NCBI RefSeq assembly: GCF_014171595.1
Contig: NZ_CP050451.1
Location: forward strand, 3,100,001 to 3,164,000
Direction: 5' to 3'
From: Massilia sp. Se16.2.3
Lineage (GTDB): Bacteria > Pseudomonadota > Gammaproteobacteria > Burkholderiales > Burkholderiaceae_D
DNA length: 64,000 nt
In this document: piece by piece, positions 9,350 to 19,691 of the stretch
Layout of the letters: each line of letters starts with the position of its first letter
How positions within the stretch are numbered: the stretch's first letter is position 1
The notes under the pieces: model-generated
The model's input: the letters and a program-made list of their open reading frames with translations, nothing else
Databases searched by the model: none
What the model was told of the DNA's origin: nothing
Translations under genes and position numbers: made by a program

Positions 9350-10203
9350 TCAGTCGAATTCGAGCAGCAAGCCCTGGTGGTCCGAGCCGGTGCGGGCCTC
9401 GTCCACTGCCATGCGCCGCACCCGCGGCGCCAGGTCGCTGCTCACGAAAGCGAAGTCGAAGGTGAAGGGCGTGCCGGCGCCCGGATTGCTGTCGCGCAGC
9501 CCGACCGTGGGCGCATGGGCGCGGCCGGGATGGACCAGGTGCCAGGCATCGCGCAGGGCGGGTGTGCCATCGGTAAAGGGCGCCAGCAGCAGGGCATGCT
9601 CGCTCGAGTCGGGCAGCATGTTGAAGTCGCCTGCGAACACGGCCGGGACCGGCCGCGCCGTCGCCGCGAATGCGCCGGCATCCCCTTGCCCGGGCGCGGG
9701 TGCAGGGCGTGCAATACGGCTTCGCGCTGCAGCGTGCGAAGTTGCGCGACCTGGGCCATGCGCTGGAGCGGCGAAAAATACTCGAGGTGGCAGGACAGCA
9801 CGCGCAACAGGCCGCGCGGCGTCTGCAGCGTGAGCTCGAGTGCGCAGCGCGGCATGCTCATCACGCCGGGGTCGCTTGGCCAGGGCAGCGAATGGCGCAG
9901 TACCTGCAGGACGGGATAGCGCGAGAACACCATGCTGCCCAGGCGTTGGCGGCTGCCGTCGGGCGCCAGCGTATCGACGGCGACGCAGGCCATGGGCGTA
10001 TAACCAGGAAAGCGTGCAGTCAGTTCGGCAAACTGGTCGCCGCCGGGGCTGCCGTCGCGGGCGGGAAATCCGCTGGCCACTTCCTGCAGGCAGAGTATGT
10101 CGAAATCGGAGAAGCGGTCGAGCGCAGCGGGGACCTGGCCGACGTCGGCGCCGCCTTCCGGAGTGCGGGCGGACTGGATATTCCAGGTGATGAGCTTGGG
10201 CAT
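9350..10203 (-). CDS. Endonuclease/exonuclease/phosphatase family protein (frameshifted)
   Basis: About 284 residues. Metal-dependent EEP-fold hydrolase with its motifs in order: TWNIQ near residue 6, LCLQEV near 38 (catalytic Glu), SCHLEYF (His), GDFNMLPDS, FAFVSSDL and the terminal SDHQGLLLEF. A single-base shift near 9690 (CCCGGG/GGGG) divides the protein; residues before and after fit the family. ATG at 10203 follows AAGGAGGACC. It could act on nucleic acid, inositol phosphate or sphingolipid-type substrates; no signal peptide is visible. Confidence 0.88.
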
Positions 10204-10432
10204 GTTGGTCCTCCTTGATATGGTCCAAGTCTAGGCCGCGCGCGACGTCCGGATCTGATTTCGCTCAGCCGTGCGCACCGAACCGTTGCGACGGCGGGAG
10301 GATCAAACGAACGTGCAAAAGGCAAAACGGACGCGCCCGAGTGGTAACGCCTGACGCGTGACGCAGGGCGGGAAGGAATGCCAGGAAGTCCATGAGCAAT
10401 GCAAGGCGCGCTGTGCCGGAAGGGAGGGCCGG

Positions 10433-10852
10433 GTGTTTACGATTGTTCTGCTGCTGTACCTGCAACAGCAAACCGAGGTCACGCTTGCCGGCAGCAGCCT
10501 GCGCGGCGTGTACGGTACGCGCGCGGAATGCGAAGCGGCCGCCGTGCGCTCGCGCGGTCCCCTGCCGACACCGCGCGGCTACGCGGCCGCATGGCACGAT
10601 GCCCAGTGCCTGCCGATCAACCGCGAGGTACGCGTCGATGAACTGGCTGCCCAGGATATCGGCAAGCTGTTGCAGGGACAGGTGCCGCGCGACTGCGGTG
10701 CCAGTGGTGCGTGGCGGCGCATGTCCGAGCTGTGCGAGGCGGCGACCGGTGGCGTGCGGGGGGGGCGGCGCGCTGCCGCGCACGCGCTAAGCGTGCACTG
10801 GAGCGACCGGTCTCGCCTGCAGCGCGCCTGGCGGTCAGCCGGCGCTGTGTGA
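10433..10852 (+). CDS. Hypothetical small protein, uncertain C-terminus
   Basis: A GTG at 10433 preceded by GGAAGGGAGG opens a frame with a short hydrophobic start (FTIVLLLYL) and then a Cys-containing segment (RAECEAAAVRSRG, ...AQCLPINREVRVDELA, PRDCGASGAW, SELCEAATGG). The even spacing of Cys suggests an exported or membrane-anchored protein. After an eight-base G run at 10758-10765 the translation becomes Arg-rich and unconvincing, so the true end may be near 10790 in another frame. No family recognised. Confidence 0.45.
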   Translation: MFTIVLLLYLQQQTEVTLAGSSLRGVYGTRAECEAAAVRSRGPLPTPRGYAAAWHDAQCLPINREVRVDELAAQDIGKLLQGQVPRDCGASGAWRRMSELCEAATGGVRGGRRAAAHALSVHWSDRSRLQRAWRSAGAV

Positions 10853-11025
10853 GCCGAGGGGCAGGTGCGCGTCAGTCCGCGCGGGCGCGCAGGCGTGCTG
10901 GTTGATGGACGCGCCCAGCTGGCGCTGCCCGGTTTCGTGGTGGTCGAGTTCAGCTGGCGGTGTTCGGGTTGGCGGTGGCCGGGGCCCGGGCAGCACTGCC
11001 CAGTCCCGTGGTGGCGGGCCCAGCC

Positions 11026-11135
11026 GACGCCGCGAGGGGCTCGTAACAGACAAGCCCAGCTGGCGCGGCGAGGGGCTCGTCATGGACAAGCCCAGCTGAC
11101 CTTGCAAGGGCTCCTGGTGAGCAGGCCCGGCCGAC
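11026..11135 (+). repeat. Degenerate tandem repeat, ~36-37 bp unit, three copies
   Basis: Units at 11026-11062, 11063-11098 and a diverged third at 11099-11135 share the core GAGGGGCTCGT and GACAAGCCCAGCTG. They occupy most of the 300-bp non-coding gap between the hypothetical protein and the convergent gene that ends at 11150. Function unknown. Confidence 0.7.
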
Positions 11136-11149
11136 GCCGGACCGGCTTC

Positions 11150-11995
11150 TCACAGCCTGGTCCAGCTGACGCCGACAGGGCAGTCCGCCATGACCCCTGC
11201 GGAGCGGCCGTCCGCCGGCCCCAGGCCGCCGACGCTGCCGCTACGATAGCAGCGCACGCGGCTGCCGACGGTCTTGCGGTAGATCGTCACGCCATCCGGC
11301 GCGGTGTACCTGGCAAGCGTGACGGCGCCGCCGGGTTCGGCATGAGCGCCCGCGACGGCCTCGGCAAAGCGCTGCCATTTACGGTCGGGCTCGGCGGTGA
11401 TGGGGCTGCCGCCCTTGCGCAGCTCGCGGTCGATGCGGCCGGCCATGCGCCGCGAGCTGGCGAGCAGGTCGCCCGGCAAGCGTGTCGATAGCGTTGACGC
11501 GGAGGGGGCTGTGCTGTCGGACGTGTTTGCCGTTGGTCCGCCTAGGTCGAGCGTGACGGCCGTGTCGCTGGCGGCGGCATTCGCCTGTGCGGTCTCCATG
11601 CCCGGCGCTGCGGCAGCGTCGGCCTGCTCCGGCAGGTCGGCTGGCGGCGGGACAAACACCGGCTCGGTCCGCGCGGCGTCGGTCTGCCGGGATGGACCCT
11701 GCTGGGGCGCGCGCTGAGGCGTGCGCACAGCCGCGGCGCGCGGTGCGTCCACGGGAGCGAGCAAGAGGAAAGTCGAGGCCGGCTCGCGCGCGGCCGGACG
11801 AAGGGCTGGGCGACCCGCCCCCCATAGCCAGGCCAGCACCAGCAACAGGTGCAACCCGACCGTGAGCGCCAGCGGTCCCCAGGGAGGGCGCCTGGCGACC
11901 GTAGGCTGCGCCACATCCGGCGCCGTCTCCGCGCACGCCGTCCGGCAGCACGCCGTCCAGCAGCACGCCGTCCAGCAGCACGCCGCCCCCTGCAC
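11150..11995 (-). CDS. Hypothetical membrane-anchored protein, Ala/Pro-rich
   Basis: Up to 281 residues. One N-terminal membrane segment (LALTVGLHLLLVLAWLWG, about residues 42-59) is followed by a long low-complexity periplasmic linker and a small C-terminal domain (RRMAGRIDRELRKGG, YTAPDGVTIYRKTVGSRVRCYRSG). The layout, one anchor plus Pro/Ala linker, resembles TonB-like periplasmic proteins, but no known C-terminal domain is recognised. The first 20 residues come from a 15-bp tandem repeat (repeated CCWTA), so the real start may be the GTG before AQPTVARRPP, which has GGAG upstream. It lies 35 bases after the M1 peptidase stop and is probably cotranscribed. Confidence 0.6.
   Translation of the reverse strand: MQGAACCWTACCWTACCRTACAETAPDVAQPTVARRPPWGPLALTVGLHLLLVLAWLWGAGRPALRPAAREPASTFLLLAPVDAPRAAAVRTPQRAPQQGPSRQTDAARTEPVFVPPPADLPEQADAAAAPGMETAQANAAASDTAVTLDLGGPTANTSDSTAPSASTLSTRLPGDLLASSRRMAGRIDRELRKGGSPITAEPDRKWQRFAEAVAGAHAEPGGAVTLARYTAPDGVTIYRKTVGSRVRCYRSGSVGGLGPADGRSAGVMADCPVGVSWTRL
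11946..11985 (-). repeat. 15-bp tandem repeat (CAGCACGCCGTCCAG), 2.7 copies
   Basis: Two perfect copies at 11946-11960 and 11961-11975 and ten bases of a third, at the 5' end of the preceding reading frame, giving repeated Cys-Cys-Trp-Thr-Ala. A Cys/Trp repeat before a membrane segment is unlikely as protein, which supports a downstream start. Confidence 0.75.
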
Positions 11996-12030
11996 AACGT
12001 CCCCGGCGCTCCGTCCTGCAGCACGCCGTG

Positions 12031-14772
12031 TTACTGCGTCGCCGTCAGTGCCTGGCGGATGCGCACACAGCGCTCGTCCTCCTGGCGCGCGTCGAGCAGG
12101 GCGCGGCGCGTACCCGCGGACAGCTCCTTCATCAGCTCGGCGGCCTCATTCAGGCGCTTCACGCTGGCCGGGGTGCAGGCGGTCGGAATCAGGGTGCCGG
12201 CATACGAGCGCATGTAGACGGGGCCGGCTGCCTTGTCGATCGCCGGCAGCTGCGCCAGGCGGGCAACGGCGGTCTGCTCGGCCAGGGCCTTCTGCTCCGT
12301 CGGGTAGAGCGAGTACATGGCAGTGCGGATCTTCGAGAATGGCAGCGTCGTCTGCAGGTTCTGCACCGTGCCGAGCCACTCGGTCTTGGTCGCCGGGTCG
12401 GGACGCACGACGGTGGCAGCGAGTGCCGCGGCCTGGCCGCTGTCGGACTTGTCGCGTGCTGCTTCCGCCTCCACCAGCGCGGCGGCGCCCGGATGGTTGT
12501 AGCGGTTCAGGCGGGCGATGATGGCCCAGCGCAGGTCCTGGTCGACATTCAAGCCTTCGACCGTCGTGCCGCCGGCAAGGACGTCGGCCAGGCGGCCGAG
12601 CGCCGCCGGCGTGCTCGACAGGGTCAGGTAGCTGTTGAACCAGCGGCGCTGGAAGTTGCTGTTGCCCTTGTTGGCGACTACACCGTTCCAGGCCATCTCT
12701 TCGAGTTGCACCCGGGTCTGCTGCGCCCAGCGGGTCTGCAGGCCCATCGCGTCGAGGTAGCCTTTCGATGCGCCCACCTTGCCCAGCACATCGCCCAGCA
12801 GCGTGTAATCCTTCTCCAGCGGCGCGTTCACGAGCGCGGTCTTGATGAATTCGTTCAGCGGCAGTTTGCCGTCGCGCACGCCATCCCACAGGCTTTGCCA
12901 GAGCATCGTGCGCAGCAGCGGTTCCTCCACCTGTGCCAGGTGTTCGCGCGCGGTGGCAAACGAGCGCCCGTCGAGCTGCACCTTCACGAAACCCCAGTCC
13001 TGGTAGTTCGGGTAGACCAGGTCCGGGCAGGCGCTGCCCACCAGGCCAGGCACGCGGGTCGATGCGCCCGAATAGGTCACGGCCGCGGTCTGCGCCGGGA
13101 CCAGCTTGCCGCCGGCGAGGGTGAAAGTGGCGACCTGGACGCGCTGTTCGCGCAGCGTCGGGAATTGCCGGCTGGGCGCCGTTTGCGCCAGCGTGAAGGC
13201 GCTGATCTTGCCGGCCTTGCAGCTGAAGCTGGCGGCGATGGTATTCACGCCCGGTTCGTACAGCCACTGGCGCGTCCAGCCGGACAGGTCGCGTCCCGCC
13301 GCCTCGCCCAGGCTGCGGATGAAATCGTCCAGCTTCGCGTTGCTGTAGGCGTACTTGGCCAGGTAGTTGTGCACGCCTTTGCGGAAGGTTTCCGCGCCCA
13401 GCAGGTGACGCAGCTGCATCAGGGTCGAGGCGCCCTTCGAATAGGTGATGGCGTCGATATTGTCGAATGCGTTCGCCGTCGACGGCACCGGCACCTCGAT
13501 CGGGTGGGTGGTCGTCTTCTGGTCCTGCTCGTAGGCGGCCTGCTTGCCCGACGAGTAAAAACTCTGCCAGGCGTCCTTGAACTCGGTGGCCTCGCTTGTC
13601 GCCAGCGTGCCCATGAAGGACGCGAAGCTTTCGTTCAGCCACAGGCCGTTCCACCACTGCATGGTGACGAGATCGCCAAACCACTGGTGCGCCATCTCGT
13701 GCATGATCACCGAAGCCAGCGACTGGCGCTGGGCGTCGGTCATTTTCGCCTTGTGCAGGAAGCGGCCCTCGGCAAAGGTGATCGCACCGGCATTTTCCAT
13801 GGCACCGTAGAGGAAGTCCGGCACCAGCAGCTGGTCGTATTTTTCGAACTGGTAAGGGATGCCGAAGTAGTTGTCGAAGAAGGCCAGGCCGTCCTTCGTA
13901 TAGCGGAACCAGTCTTCCGGCGTCACCTGGGCGGCCACCGACTGGCGTGCCAGCAGGCGCATCGGGTACTTGCCGCTCTTGTCTTCCCACACTTTATAGG
14001 GGCCGGCGTGCAGCGAGAAGTTATATGGACTCAGCTTTTTCGATGCCGGGAAAGTCCAGCGGCGCATGCCGTCCAGTTCCTCGATCTTCGTTTCTCGCGT
14101 GGTCGAGACCACCTGCCAGTCGGCCGGCGCCGTGGCGGTGACCTGGTAGGTCGCCTTCAGGTCGGGCTGGTCGAAGACGGGGAACATCTGGTGGGCGGCG
14201 GCCGGCTCGAAGTGCGAATAGGTATAGACGCGCTTGTCGACCGGGTCGACCATGCGGTGCAGGCCTTCGCCGTTGGTGCTGTGCAGGCGCTCGTAGGCGA
14301 TCACGACCTGGTTGCGGCCCTTGACCAAGTCGGCGGCGGCGATGGTGATGAACCAGTTGTTGTACTTCGCATCGACTGTCTTGCCGTTGACGCTGACCGA
14401 TTTCACCGTCGCCTTGTCGAGGTCGATCGTCAGCGGTGCCGTCGCGTCAGCCAGGTCGAAGCTGGCGCGCGTCACGCCACTGAAGCTTTCCTTGCCGGTG
14501 AGCGTGAACTCGAGCGCGTAGTCGACGTTCGACACGCGCGCCGAACGCGCGGCGGCGTCGACCTGCGACAGGAAGGCGTTGTCGGCACGCGCTGCCGGGG
14601 CTGCCGGGGCTGCCTGTGCACCGTGAACGGCGCAGGCGGAGGCGACCGCCAGGGCGAGGATGCGTGGGGCAAGGAAGCGTGCGATGGGGCGTGATGCGAA
14701 AGTGTTCAAGGGCAGTCCTGGTGAGCGCGCGCCGCCGACCGGCGCGCCTTGCGAATCGCGCAAGAATACCAC
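12031..14772 (-). CDS. Secreted M1 family zinc aminopeptidase
   Basis: Up to 913 residues. Removes N-terminal residues from peptides, here in the periplasm or outside. A signal peptide ([25 protein letters not shown]) is followed by the N-terminal beta-saddle, the substrate-binding GAMEN motif near residue 322, the zinc site [10 protein letters not shown] near 357 with the second Glu in WLNESFA, and an alpha-helical ERAP1-like C-terminal domain. The first ATG is at 14772; a TTG at 14709 with AGGAC upstream would place the signal peptide right at the N-terminus and is a credible alternative. The frame is intact over 2.7 kb. The downstream gene at 11150 probably shares its transcript. Confidence 0.95.
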   Translation of the reverse strand: MVFLRDSQGAPVGGARSPGLPLNTFASRPIARFLAPRILALAVASACAVHGAQAAPAAPAARADNAFLSQVDAAARSARVSNVDYALEFTLTGKESFSGVTRASFDLADATAPLTIDLDKATVKSVSVNGKTVDAKYNNWFITIAAADLVKGRNQVVIAYERLHSTNGEGLHRMVDPVDKRVYTYSHFEPAAAHQMFPVFDQPDLKATYQVTATAPADWQVVSTTRETKIEELDGMRRWTFPASKKLSPYNFSLHAGPYKVWEDKSGKYPMRLLARQSVAAQVTPEDWFRYTKDGLAFFDNYFGIPYQFEKYDQLLVPDFLYGAMENAGAITFAEGRFLHKAKMTDAQRQSLASVIMHEMAHQWFGDLVTMQWWNGLWLNESFASFMGTLATSEATEFKDAWQSFYSSGKQAAYEQDQKTTTHPIEVPVPSTANAFDNIDAITYSKGASTLMQLRHLLGAETFRKGVHNYLAKYAYSNAKLDDFIRSLGEAAGRDLSGWTRQWLYEPGVNTIAASFSCKAGKISAFTLAQTAPSRQFPTLREQRVQVATFTLAGGKLVPAQTAAVTYSGASTRVPGLVGSACPDLVYPNYQDWGFVKVQLDGRSFATAREHLAQVEEPLLRTMLWQSLWDGVRDGKLPLNEFIKTALVNAPLEKDYTLLGDVLGKVGASKGYLDAMGLQTRWAQQTRVQLEEMAWNGVVANKGNSNFQRRWFNSYLTLSSTPAALGRLADVLAGGTTVEGLNVDQDLRWAIIARLNRYNHPGAAALVEAEAARDKSDSGQAAALAATVVRPDPATKTEWLGTVQNLQTTLPFSKIRTAMYSLYPTEQKALAEQTAVARLAQLPAIDKAAGPVYMRSYAGTLIPTACTPASVKRLNEAAELMKELSAGTRRALLDARQEDERCVRIRQALTATQ

Positions 14773-14934
14773 GCAAGGCAGGGCGGCTCCAGTGGCAGTG
14801 CACGACGGGTTCGCGCTGTATTGACGGGCGCGGCGGCGCGCGCACGGTGCCCGTGGCCGGGAAAGCCGGTGCTATACTTGCGCCCATTTTTCTTCACCGC
14901 GGGCAAGTCCCGCATCGAGCGCGACGGAGTCGGG

Positions 14935-15255
14935 ATGAGCTGGATTTACCTGGTGGTGGCAGGCTTGCTGGAAGTGGCCTGGGCGGTGGGCCTGAAGTAC
15001 ACCGAGGGCTTCACGCGGCTGTGGCCGTCGGTGTTCACGCTGGTGGCGATGGCGGCCAGTGTCGGCATGCTCGGCCTGGCACTGCGGCACCTGCCGCTGG
15101 GGACGGCCTACGCGGTCTGGACCGGCATCGGCACGATCGGCACGGCCGTGTTCGGGATGGCGATGCTGGGCGAGCCGGCCGGGGCGCTGCGCATCGGCTC
15201 GATCGGCCTGATCGCGCTGGGCATCGCGGGCCTGAAACTGCTGACGCCGGGATAA
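14935..15255 (+). CDS. sugE: SMR family guanidinium exporter SugE/Gdx
   Basis: 106 residues with four membrane helices. The sequence closely follows SugE/Gdx: start [22 protein letters not shown] with the essential Glu in [18 protein letters not shown], and [16 protein letters not shown]. These features separate the guanidinium/proton exchangers from EmrE-type multidrug pumps. A -10-like TATACT lies at 14873-14878. A hairpin GCGGG-CAAGT-CCCGC precedes the start, but I could not recognise a guanidine riboswitch. Divergent from the M1 peptidase. Confidence 0.93.
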   Translation: MSWIYLVVAGLLEVAWAVGLKYTEGFTRLWPSVFTLVAMAASVGMLGLALRHLPLGTAYAVWTGIGTIGTAVFGMAMLGEPAGALRIGSIGLIALGIAGLKLLTPG

Positions 15256-15256
15256 G

Positions 15257-15300
15257 AAAAAGGCCGCCCGGCATCCTCGCGAACGAGGCGCCCGGGCGAC
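15257..15300 (-). terminator. Probable rho-independent terminator for the DUF3297 gene
   Basis: On the minus strand a nested GC-rich hairpin (outer arms GTCGCCCGG/CCGGGCGGC with one mismatch, inner arms CCTCG/CGAGG with loop CGAA) is followed by five T. It lies between the convergent sugE and DUF3297 genes. Confidence 0.6.
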
Positions 15301-15343
15301 CGGTTGGTCACACTCGGCGAAACGCGGCAAGCATCAACAGGAA

Positions 15344-15592
15344 TCAGCGATAAAACGCTTCGACCTTGCCCTTGAGCTTGATCAGCATCGGCTTGCCCTT
15401 GCGGTCGAGGACCTTGCCGGCAGCGACCTTGATCCAGCCTTCGCTGATGCAATATTCTTCGACGTCGTGGCGGTCCTTGTCGTTGAAGCGGATGCCGATT
15501 TCCTGCTGGAACACATCGCGGTTGTGGAAAGGGCTGCTCGGGTCGATCGAGAGCCGGTCTGGGAGTGGGGGGAGGGTAGCGGTATCGTTCAT
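15344..15592 (-). CDS. DUF3297 family protein
   Basis: 82 residues, the usual size of this small cytoplasmic family. Recognised by LPDRLSIDPSSPFHN, GIRFNDKDRHDVEEYCISEG and GKPMLIKLKGKVEAFYR near the end. Function is not established. Single gene between sugE and the histidine kinase. Confidence 0.88.
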   Translation of the reverse strand: MNDTATLPPLPDRLSIDPSSPFHNRDVFQQEIGIRFNDKDRHDVEEYCISEGWIKVAAGKVLDRKGKPMLIKLKGKVEAFYR

Positions 15593-15676
15593 GGTGGCGA
15601 ATTATCCACCAGAACCGCGCCGCGTACAACGCTGGCGCGTGCGCAGGCGCGCCGCCGCTCCCGATCCGGGCGGCCA

Positions 15677-18517
15677 CTAGGCTGCCTTGATCCCCGCCAG
15701 TAGCTGGTTCAGGCTGTCCAGGTCGATCGGTTTCGTCATGTGGTGGTCGAACCCGACCTCGCGCGAGCGTTTGCGGTCTTCCTGCGCACCCCAGCCCGTC
15801 ACCGCCGCCAGCACCGTGCCCTCGAGGTCCGGCAGCTGGCGCAGGGCACGCGCCACTTCGTAGCCGGTCATGCCGGGCATGCCGATATCGAGCAGGGCCA
15901 GGTCCGGCGGCAGCGCGCGCGCCGCCGCCAGCGCCGCCGTGCCGTCGTGCACCGTGCTGACCTGGTGGCCCCGGGATTGCAGCAGCTGGGCCAGCAGGTC
16001 GGCGGCATCCTGGTTGTCGTCGGCAACGAGGATGCGCAGCGGCCCGCGCTCGCCCTGCGACTGCGCGTCAGGCGTGGCGCCCTGGGGTGCCTGCGGCTGG
16101 TCCGGCGCCAGCGGCAGGCGCAGGGTGAAGGTGCTGCCCCGGTTCGGGCCCTCGCTCACCACGCTCACGGTGCCGCCATGCTTCTGGGTCAGGCGCTTGA
16201 CCAGGTTCAGGCCGATGCCCAGGCCCCCTTGCGCATAATCCATGCCGTGGCGGCCCTGGTTGAACATCTCGAACAGGGTCGGCAAGGCCTCGGGGGGGAT
16301 GCCGATGCCGTTGTCGCTGACGCTGACGACGGCGCTGCCATCCTCGCTGCGCACGGAAAGCGCGATGCTGCCCCCGCCCGGCGTGTATTTCGCCGCATTG
16401 GTCAGCAGGTTGCCCACCACCTGGGCCAGCCGGTTGGCGTCGGCGTCGAGTTCGACCGGCGTCTCGGGCATGTCCAGCGTGAAGCGATGCCGCTTTTCGT
16501 CGATCAGCGGCACGGCGGTCTCGACCGCTGCCCGGATCACGTCCTGCAGGGCCACGCGCGTCTTCTTCAGTTCGACCTTGCCGCTCTGCACGCGCGCCAG
16601 GTCGAGCAGGTCGTTCACCAGGTGGACCAGGTGATTGGTCTGGCGCTCCATCATGTCGCGCACCTTCGCTACCGCCGCCACATTGTCGGGACGGAGGCGC
16701 ATCAGGTCCAGCCCGGTCCTGATCGGCGCCAGCGGGTTGCGCAGCTCGTGCGCCAGGGTCGCCAGGAATTCGTTCTGGCGCTGGTTCGCTTTCGACAGGT
16801 CGGCCGCCAGCGTGCGCAGTTCTTCCTCGGCGCGCCTTTGCTCGGTGATGTCGCGAAACAGCACCGCGACCTTGTCGCGCGAGGTTTCGTCGGCACGGGC
16901 AATGAACACGTCGAACCAGCGGCCCGGGGCCGCGGCCTGCTGCACCATGCGCTGCGGCTCGCCGCTGGCCGCTACCGGGCGGACACGGCGTTCCAGTGCT
17001 GCTCGATACTCGGCGCCATGTCGCGCGCACTCTTGCCGACGGGGTCGAGCAAGCCGGTATGCCGCTCGAAGGCGGGATTGGCCTCGAGGAAACGGTGGTC
17101 GACCACGGTCCCGTCCGCGCCATGGACCAGCTCGACGACGCAGAAGCCCTCGTCCATCGAGGTCAGCAGCGTGCGGTAACGCTCTTCGCGCAGGCGCAGC
17201 TTCTCGTCCATCTCCTTGCGTTCGGTAACGTCGAGGACGGTGCCGACCATGCGCCGCGGCCTGCCCCTGTCGTCGCAGTGCAGGGCGCCAGTGAACTCGA
17301 ACCAGCGCAGAGCGTGGTCCGACGCCCGGTAGAAACGGCCCTCGTAGCGGAAGGGCTCGCCGGTTGCCAGCGTGCGGACCATGGCCGCCTGGTAGGGGCG
17401 CGATATCGTCCGGGTGCACCAGTTCGGTCAGCAGGCGCACGGTGTCGACCGGGGCGCCGTCCCGGGGAATGCCGACCATGTCGTAGAGACGCTCGTTTTC
17501 CCAGGTCGGGTTCTCGTCGTCGGCACCCCAGCTCCAGATGCCGAGGCTGGCGGCATCGGTCGCCAGGCGCAGGCGCTCGGCATTCGCGCGCAGCGAGATC
17601 TCGGCGCGGCGCCGCGCGGTGATGTCGATCACGATCGCCGGGGATGCTGGTGGGCCGCGTCGCCCCGGCTCGACGATGGGCGCGACCATCTTCGCGGCCC
17701 ACACCTCGGTGCCGTCCGGCCGCAGGTAGCGGTTCTCGACCTCGAAGGGCGTGCCGCTGGCCAGCATGCGCTCGATCAGGGCGGTGTTTTCGCGCCGGTC
17801 GTCGGGGTGGATCAGGCCGTCGAGCGGATGGCCGACGACCTCGTCCAGCGGACGGCCGACGATCGCGCAGAACTTCTCGTTGGCGCGCACGACGCGGAAA
17901 TCCAGGCCGGTTTCCGCAATGCCGGCGGCGGTCTGGCCGAACAGCGACCGCAGGTGCGCTTCGCTGCGGCGCAGCTCGATGGTGGCGGCCTCGACGCGTT
18001 CTTCCAGGGTATGGTTCAGGCGCCGCACATCCTGCTCGGCCTGCACCCGGCTGGTGGTTTCGATCACGGTGCTGCTCATGCCGGCGATGGCGCCCGTGTC
18101 GTCCCGCAGGGGCGAATAGAAGAAGCTGAACCAGGCCGGATCGCAGCGCCCGCCGCGCTCGATCGGCAGCTCGATGTCTTCGCGGTGGAAGGCTTCGCCG
18201 GCGTACGCGCGCTCGACCAGGGGCCCTACGCGCGACCAGACTTCCGGCCAGACCTGCTCGACCGGCCGGCCCAGCGCCCAGGGATGTTTTTCGCCCAGCA
18301 GGCGGGTATAGGCTTCGTTATAGATGAGGACGCGCTCGGGGCCCCAGGCAATGGCCATTGGAACGAGGCTGTCGAGCATCATGCCCGTGTTGGCGCGCAG
18401 CGAGGACGGCCAGCCGGCGATTTCTCCGAGCGGAGTACCGGCCCAGTCGGTCCGGTTCAGCAGGGAATGAAATGCGGAGACCTCAGGAAAGCTGCTTTGA
18501 TGCACGTGTGGATCCAT
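15677..18517 (-). CDS. Multi-PAS hybrid sensor histidine kinase (two compensating frameshifts)
   Basis: About 946 codons. Soluble: no membrane segment. Order: an N-terminal PAS-type domain (to about residue 160), three further PAS/PAC domains with the typical [18 protein letters not shown] and DITEQRRAE ends, HisKA with [11 protein letters not shown] (phospho-His), HATPase with NAAKY, DNGIG and GLGIGL, and a C-terminal receiver (ADDNQD, phospho-acceptor Asp in [12 protein letters not shown]). Between about 17400 and 16985 the correct reading ([17 protein letters not shown] ... SIEQHWNA) is in another frame, so two opposite slips are needed. Acts by phosphorelay to its own receiver; no partner regulator is adjacent. 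Signal unknown. Confidence 0.92.
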   Translation of the reverse strand: MDPHVHQSSFPEVSAFHSLLNRTDWAGTPLGEIAGWPSSLRANTGMMLDSLVPMAIAWGPERVLIYNEAYTRLLGEKHPWALGRPVEQVWPEVWSRVGPLVERAYAGEAFHREDIELPIERGGRCDPAWFSFFYSPLRDDTGAIAGMSSTVIETTSRVQAEQDVRRLNHTLEERVEAATIELRRSEAHLRSLFGQTAAGIAETGLDFRVVRANEKFCAIVGRPLDEVVGHPLDGLIHPDDRRENTALIERMLASGTPFEVENRYLRPDGTEVWAAKMVAPIVEPGRRGPPASPAIVIDITARRRAEISLRANAERLRLATDAASLGIWSWGADDENPTWENERLYDMVGIPRDGAPVDTVRLLTELVHPDDIAPLPGGHGPHAGNRRALPLRGPFLPGVGPRSALVRVHWRPALRRQGQAAAHGRHRPRRYRTQGDGREAAPARRALPHAADLDGRGLLRRRAGPWRGRDRGRPPFPRGQSRLRAAYRLARPRRQECARHGAEYRAALERRVRPVAASGEPQRMVQQAAAPGRWFDVFIARADETSRDKVAVLFRDITEQRRAEEELRTLAADLSKANQRQNEFLATLAHELRNPLAPIRTGLDLMRLRPDNVAAVAKVRDMMERQTNHLVHLVNDLLDLARVQSGKVELKKTRVALQDVIRAAVETAVPLIDEKRHRFTLDMPETPVELDADANRLAQVVGNLLTNAAKYTPGGGSIALSVRSEDGSAVVSVSDNGIGIPPEALPTLFEMFNQGRHGMDYAQGGLGIGLNLVKRLTQKHGGTVSVVSEGPNRGSTFTLRLPLAPDQPQAPQGATPDAQSQGERGPLRILVADDNQDAADLLAQLLQSRGHQVSTVHDGTAALAAARALPPDLALLDIGMPGMTGYEVARALRQLPDLEGTVLAAVTGWGAQEDRKRSREVGFDHHMTKPIDLDSLNQLLAGIKAA

Positions 18518-18644
18518 TGTTCACCGGTGTTCTCTTGCGGCACGTGATGATCATGGATCATACCGCTAAACGGGGCATGCCTCCATTCGTGCCGGGTGGG
18601 CGCGTGCATGACCGCGTTGCCGCATGCCTGCCGTTGCCAGCGGT

Positions 18645-19622
18645 TCAGCTACGTCCGAACTGCGGGTTCGGACGGGTCAGGTAATACCATTCCGAATTGG
18701 CGCGCGCCCTGGCATCGGGGAACAGGATGCGGCCGCTGAACTCGGCCAGGACCGGGGTGCCGTCGGCACGGGTACCGATCTGCTCGCCTTCCTCGACGGG
18801 ATCGAAACTGGCCCAGGGCTTCACGAAGGCGTCGTCGGCATGCAGCTTGTCGTGCACGACGACCATCTGCAGCGCTTCCATCTCGTCGAAAGGCAGCGGC
18901 TCCGGGTCGGGCGCGTCGATCAGCTTCAGGTGGGCCAGCGTGTTCATGATCGCGCGGTAGGCCACCTCGGGCGCCTGCGGATCGAGGTGCTGGCCGCACT
19001 CGAGCGTGAGCGCGTAGCCGCCGGTGGTGCGCATGTATTCGGTGGTGCCGACGCCATAGCGCAGCACGGTTTCCAGTTCCGCCGCGTCGCCGCGGGTACG
19101 GCGGCGCTGCACGCCGCCGCCGTAGGCCGCCATCCAGCCCGTCACGAAGCGGCGCACGCCCAGGCGCCGCGCCAGTGCGCGTTCCTTCTCGGCATGGGCG
19201 AAGGGCTCGAGCGGACCGTCGTTGTTCAGCGGCCCGACCATGACGAAAGGCTCGCCCTTGGCGGCATTAAAGGAGTGCAGGTCGAGCAGCACGTCGTGCT
19301 GGGCCAGCAGCGGGCACAGCCAGTTGGCGATGCGGTCCTCGAAATCCTGCGGCGCGTCTTTCGGGAACAGGTTGCGGTTCAGGTTACGGTCGCCGTTGCG
19401 CTCGTTCCTGGCATAGGCCAGCGGATTGACGATCGGCACGAAGGTAAGGCTGCCGGCGACGATGCGCAGCTCGCCGCTGTCGAGCTGGGCCATCACGCGG
19501 CGGATCGCTTCCACGCCGCAGATCTCGTTGCCGTGGGTGGCGCCCATGATGATGACGCTCGGGCCTTCGCCCAGGCCGGTATAGTTGACAAACTTGAACT
19601 GCAGATTCGGTTCGGAGCGCAT
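18645..19622 (-). CDS. Succinylglutamate desuccinylase/aspartoacylase family hydrolase
   Basis: 325 residues, M14-like zinc hydrolase. Zinc ligands HGNE near residue 30 and His in LLDLHSFN near 113; substrate-binding RNLNRNLFP near 79; catalytic Glu in ALTLECGQHLD near 203. The C-terminal beta domain ends with WYYLTRPNPQFGR. Such proteins remove acyl groups from amino acids or peptides; the exact substrate is not readable, and there is no ast operon around it. Divergent from the acyltransferase, with about 70 bases between starts. Confidence 0.88.
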   Translation of the reverse strand: MRSEPNLQFKFVNYTGLGEGPSVIIMGATHGNEICGVEAIRRVMAQLDSGELRIVAGSLTFVPIVNPLAYARNERNGDRNLNRNLFPKDAPQDFEDRIANWLCPLLAQHDVLLDLHSFNAAKGEPFVMVGPLNNDGPLEPFAHAEKERALARRLGVRRFVTGWMAAYGGGVQRRRTRGDAAELETVLRYGVGTTEYMRTTGGYALTLECGQHLDPQAPEVAYRAIMNTLAHLKLIDAPDPEPLPFDEMEALQMVVVHDKLHADDAFVKPWASFDPVEEGEQIGTRADGTPVLAEFSGRILFPDARARANSEWYYLTRPNPQFGRS

Positions 19623-19691
19623 GTAATGGTGACCCGGGGAAATATCAGTGTCGACATTTTATGCCGAAACCCTGGCAGGCGTCGGACACGC

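Noticed and set aside
12028..14694. An 888-codon open frame opposite the M1 aminopeptidase
   Set aside because: It is an antisense shadow created by GC-rich codon bias; the minus strand carries every M1 motif and a signal peptide.
14821..14934. A guanidine riboswitch before sugE
   Set aside because: Guanidine sensors often precede sugE/gdx, but I could not match the guanidine-I, -II or -III patterns; only a short GCGGG/CCCGC hairpin is visible. A covariance-model search would decide.
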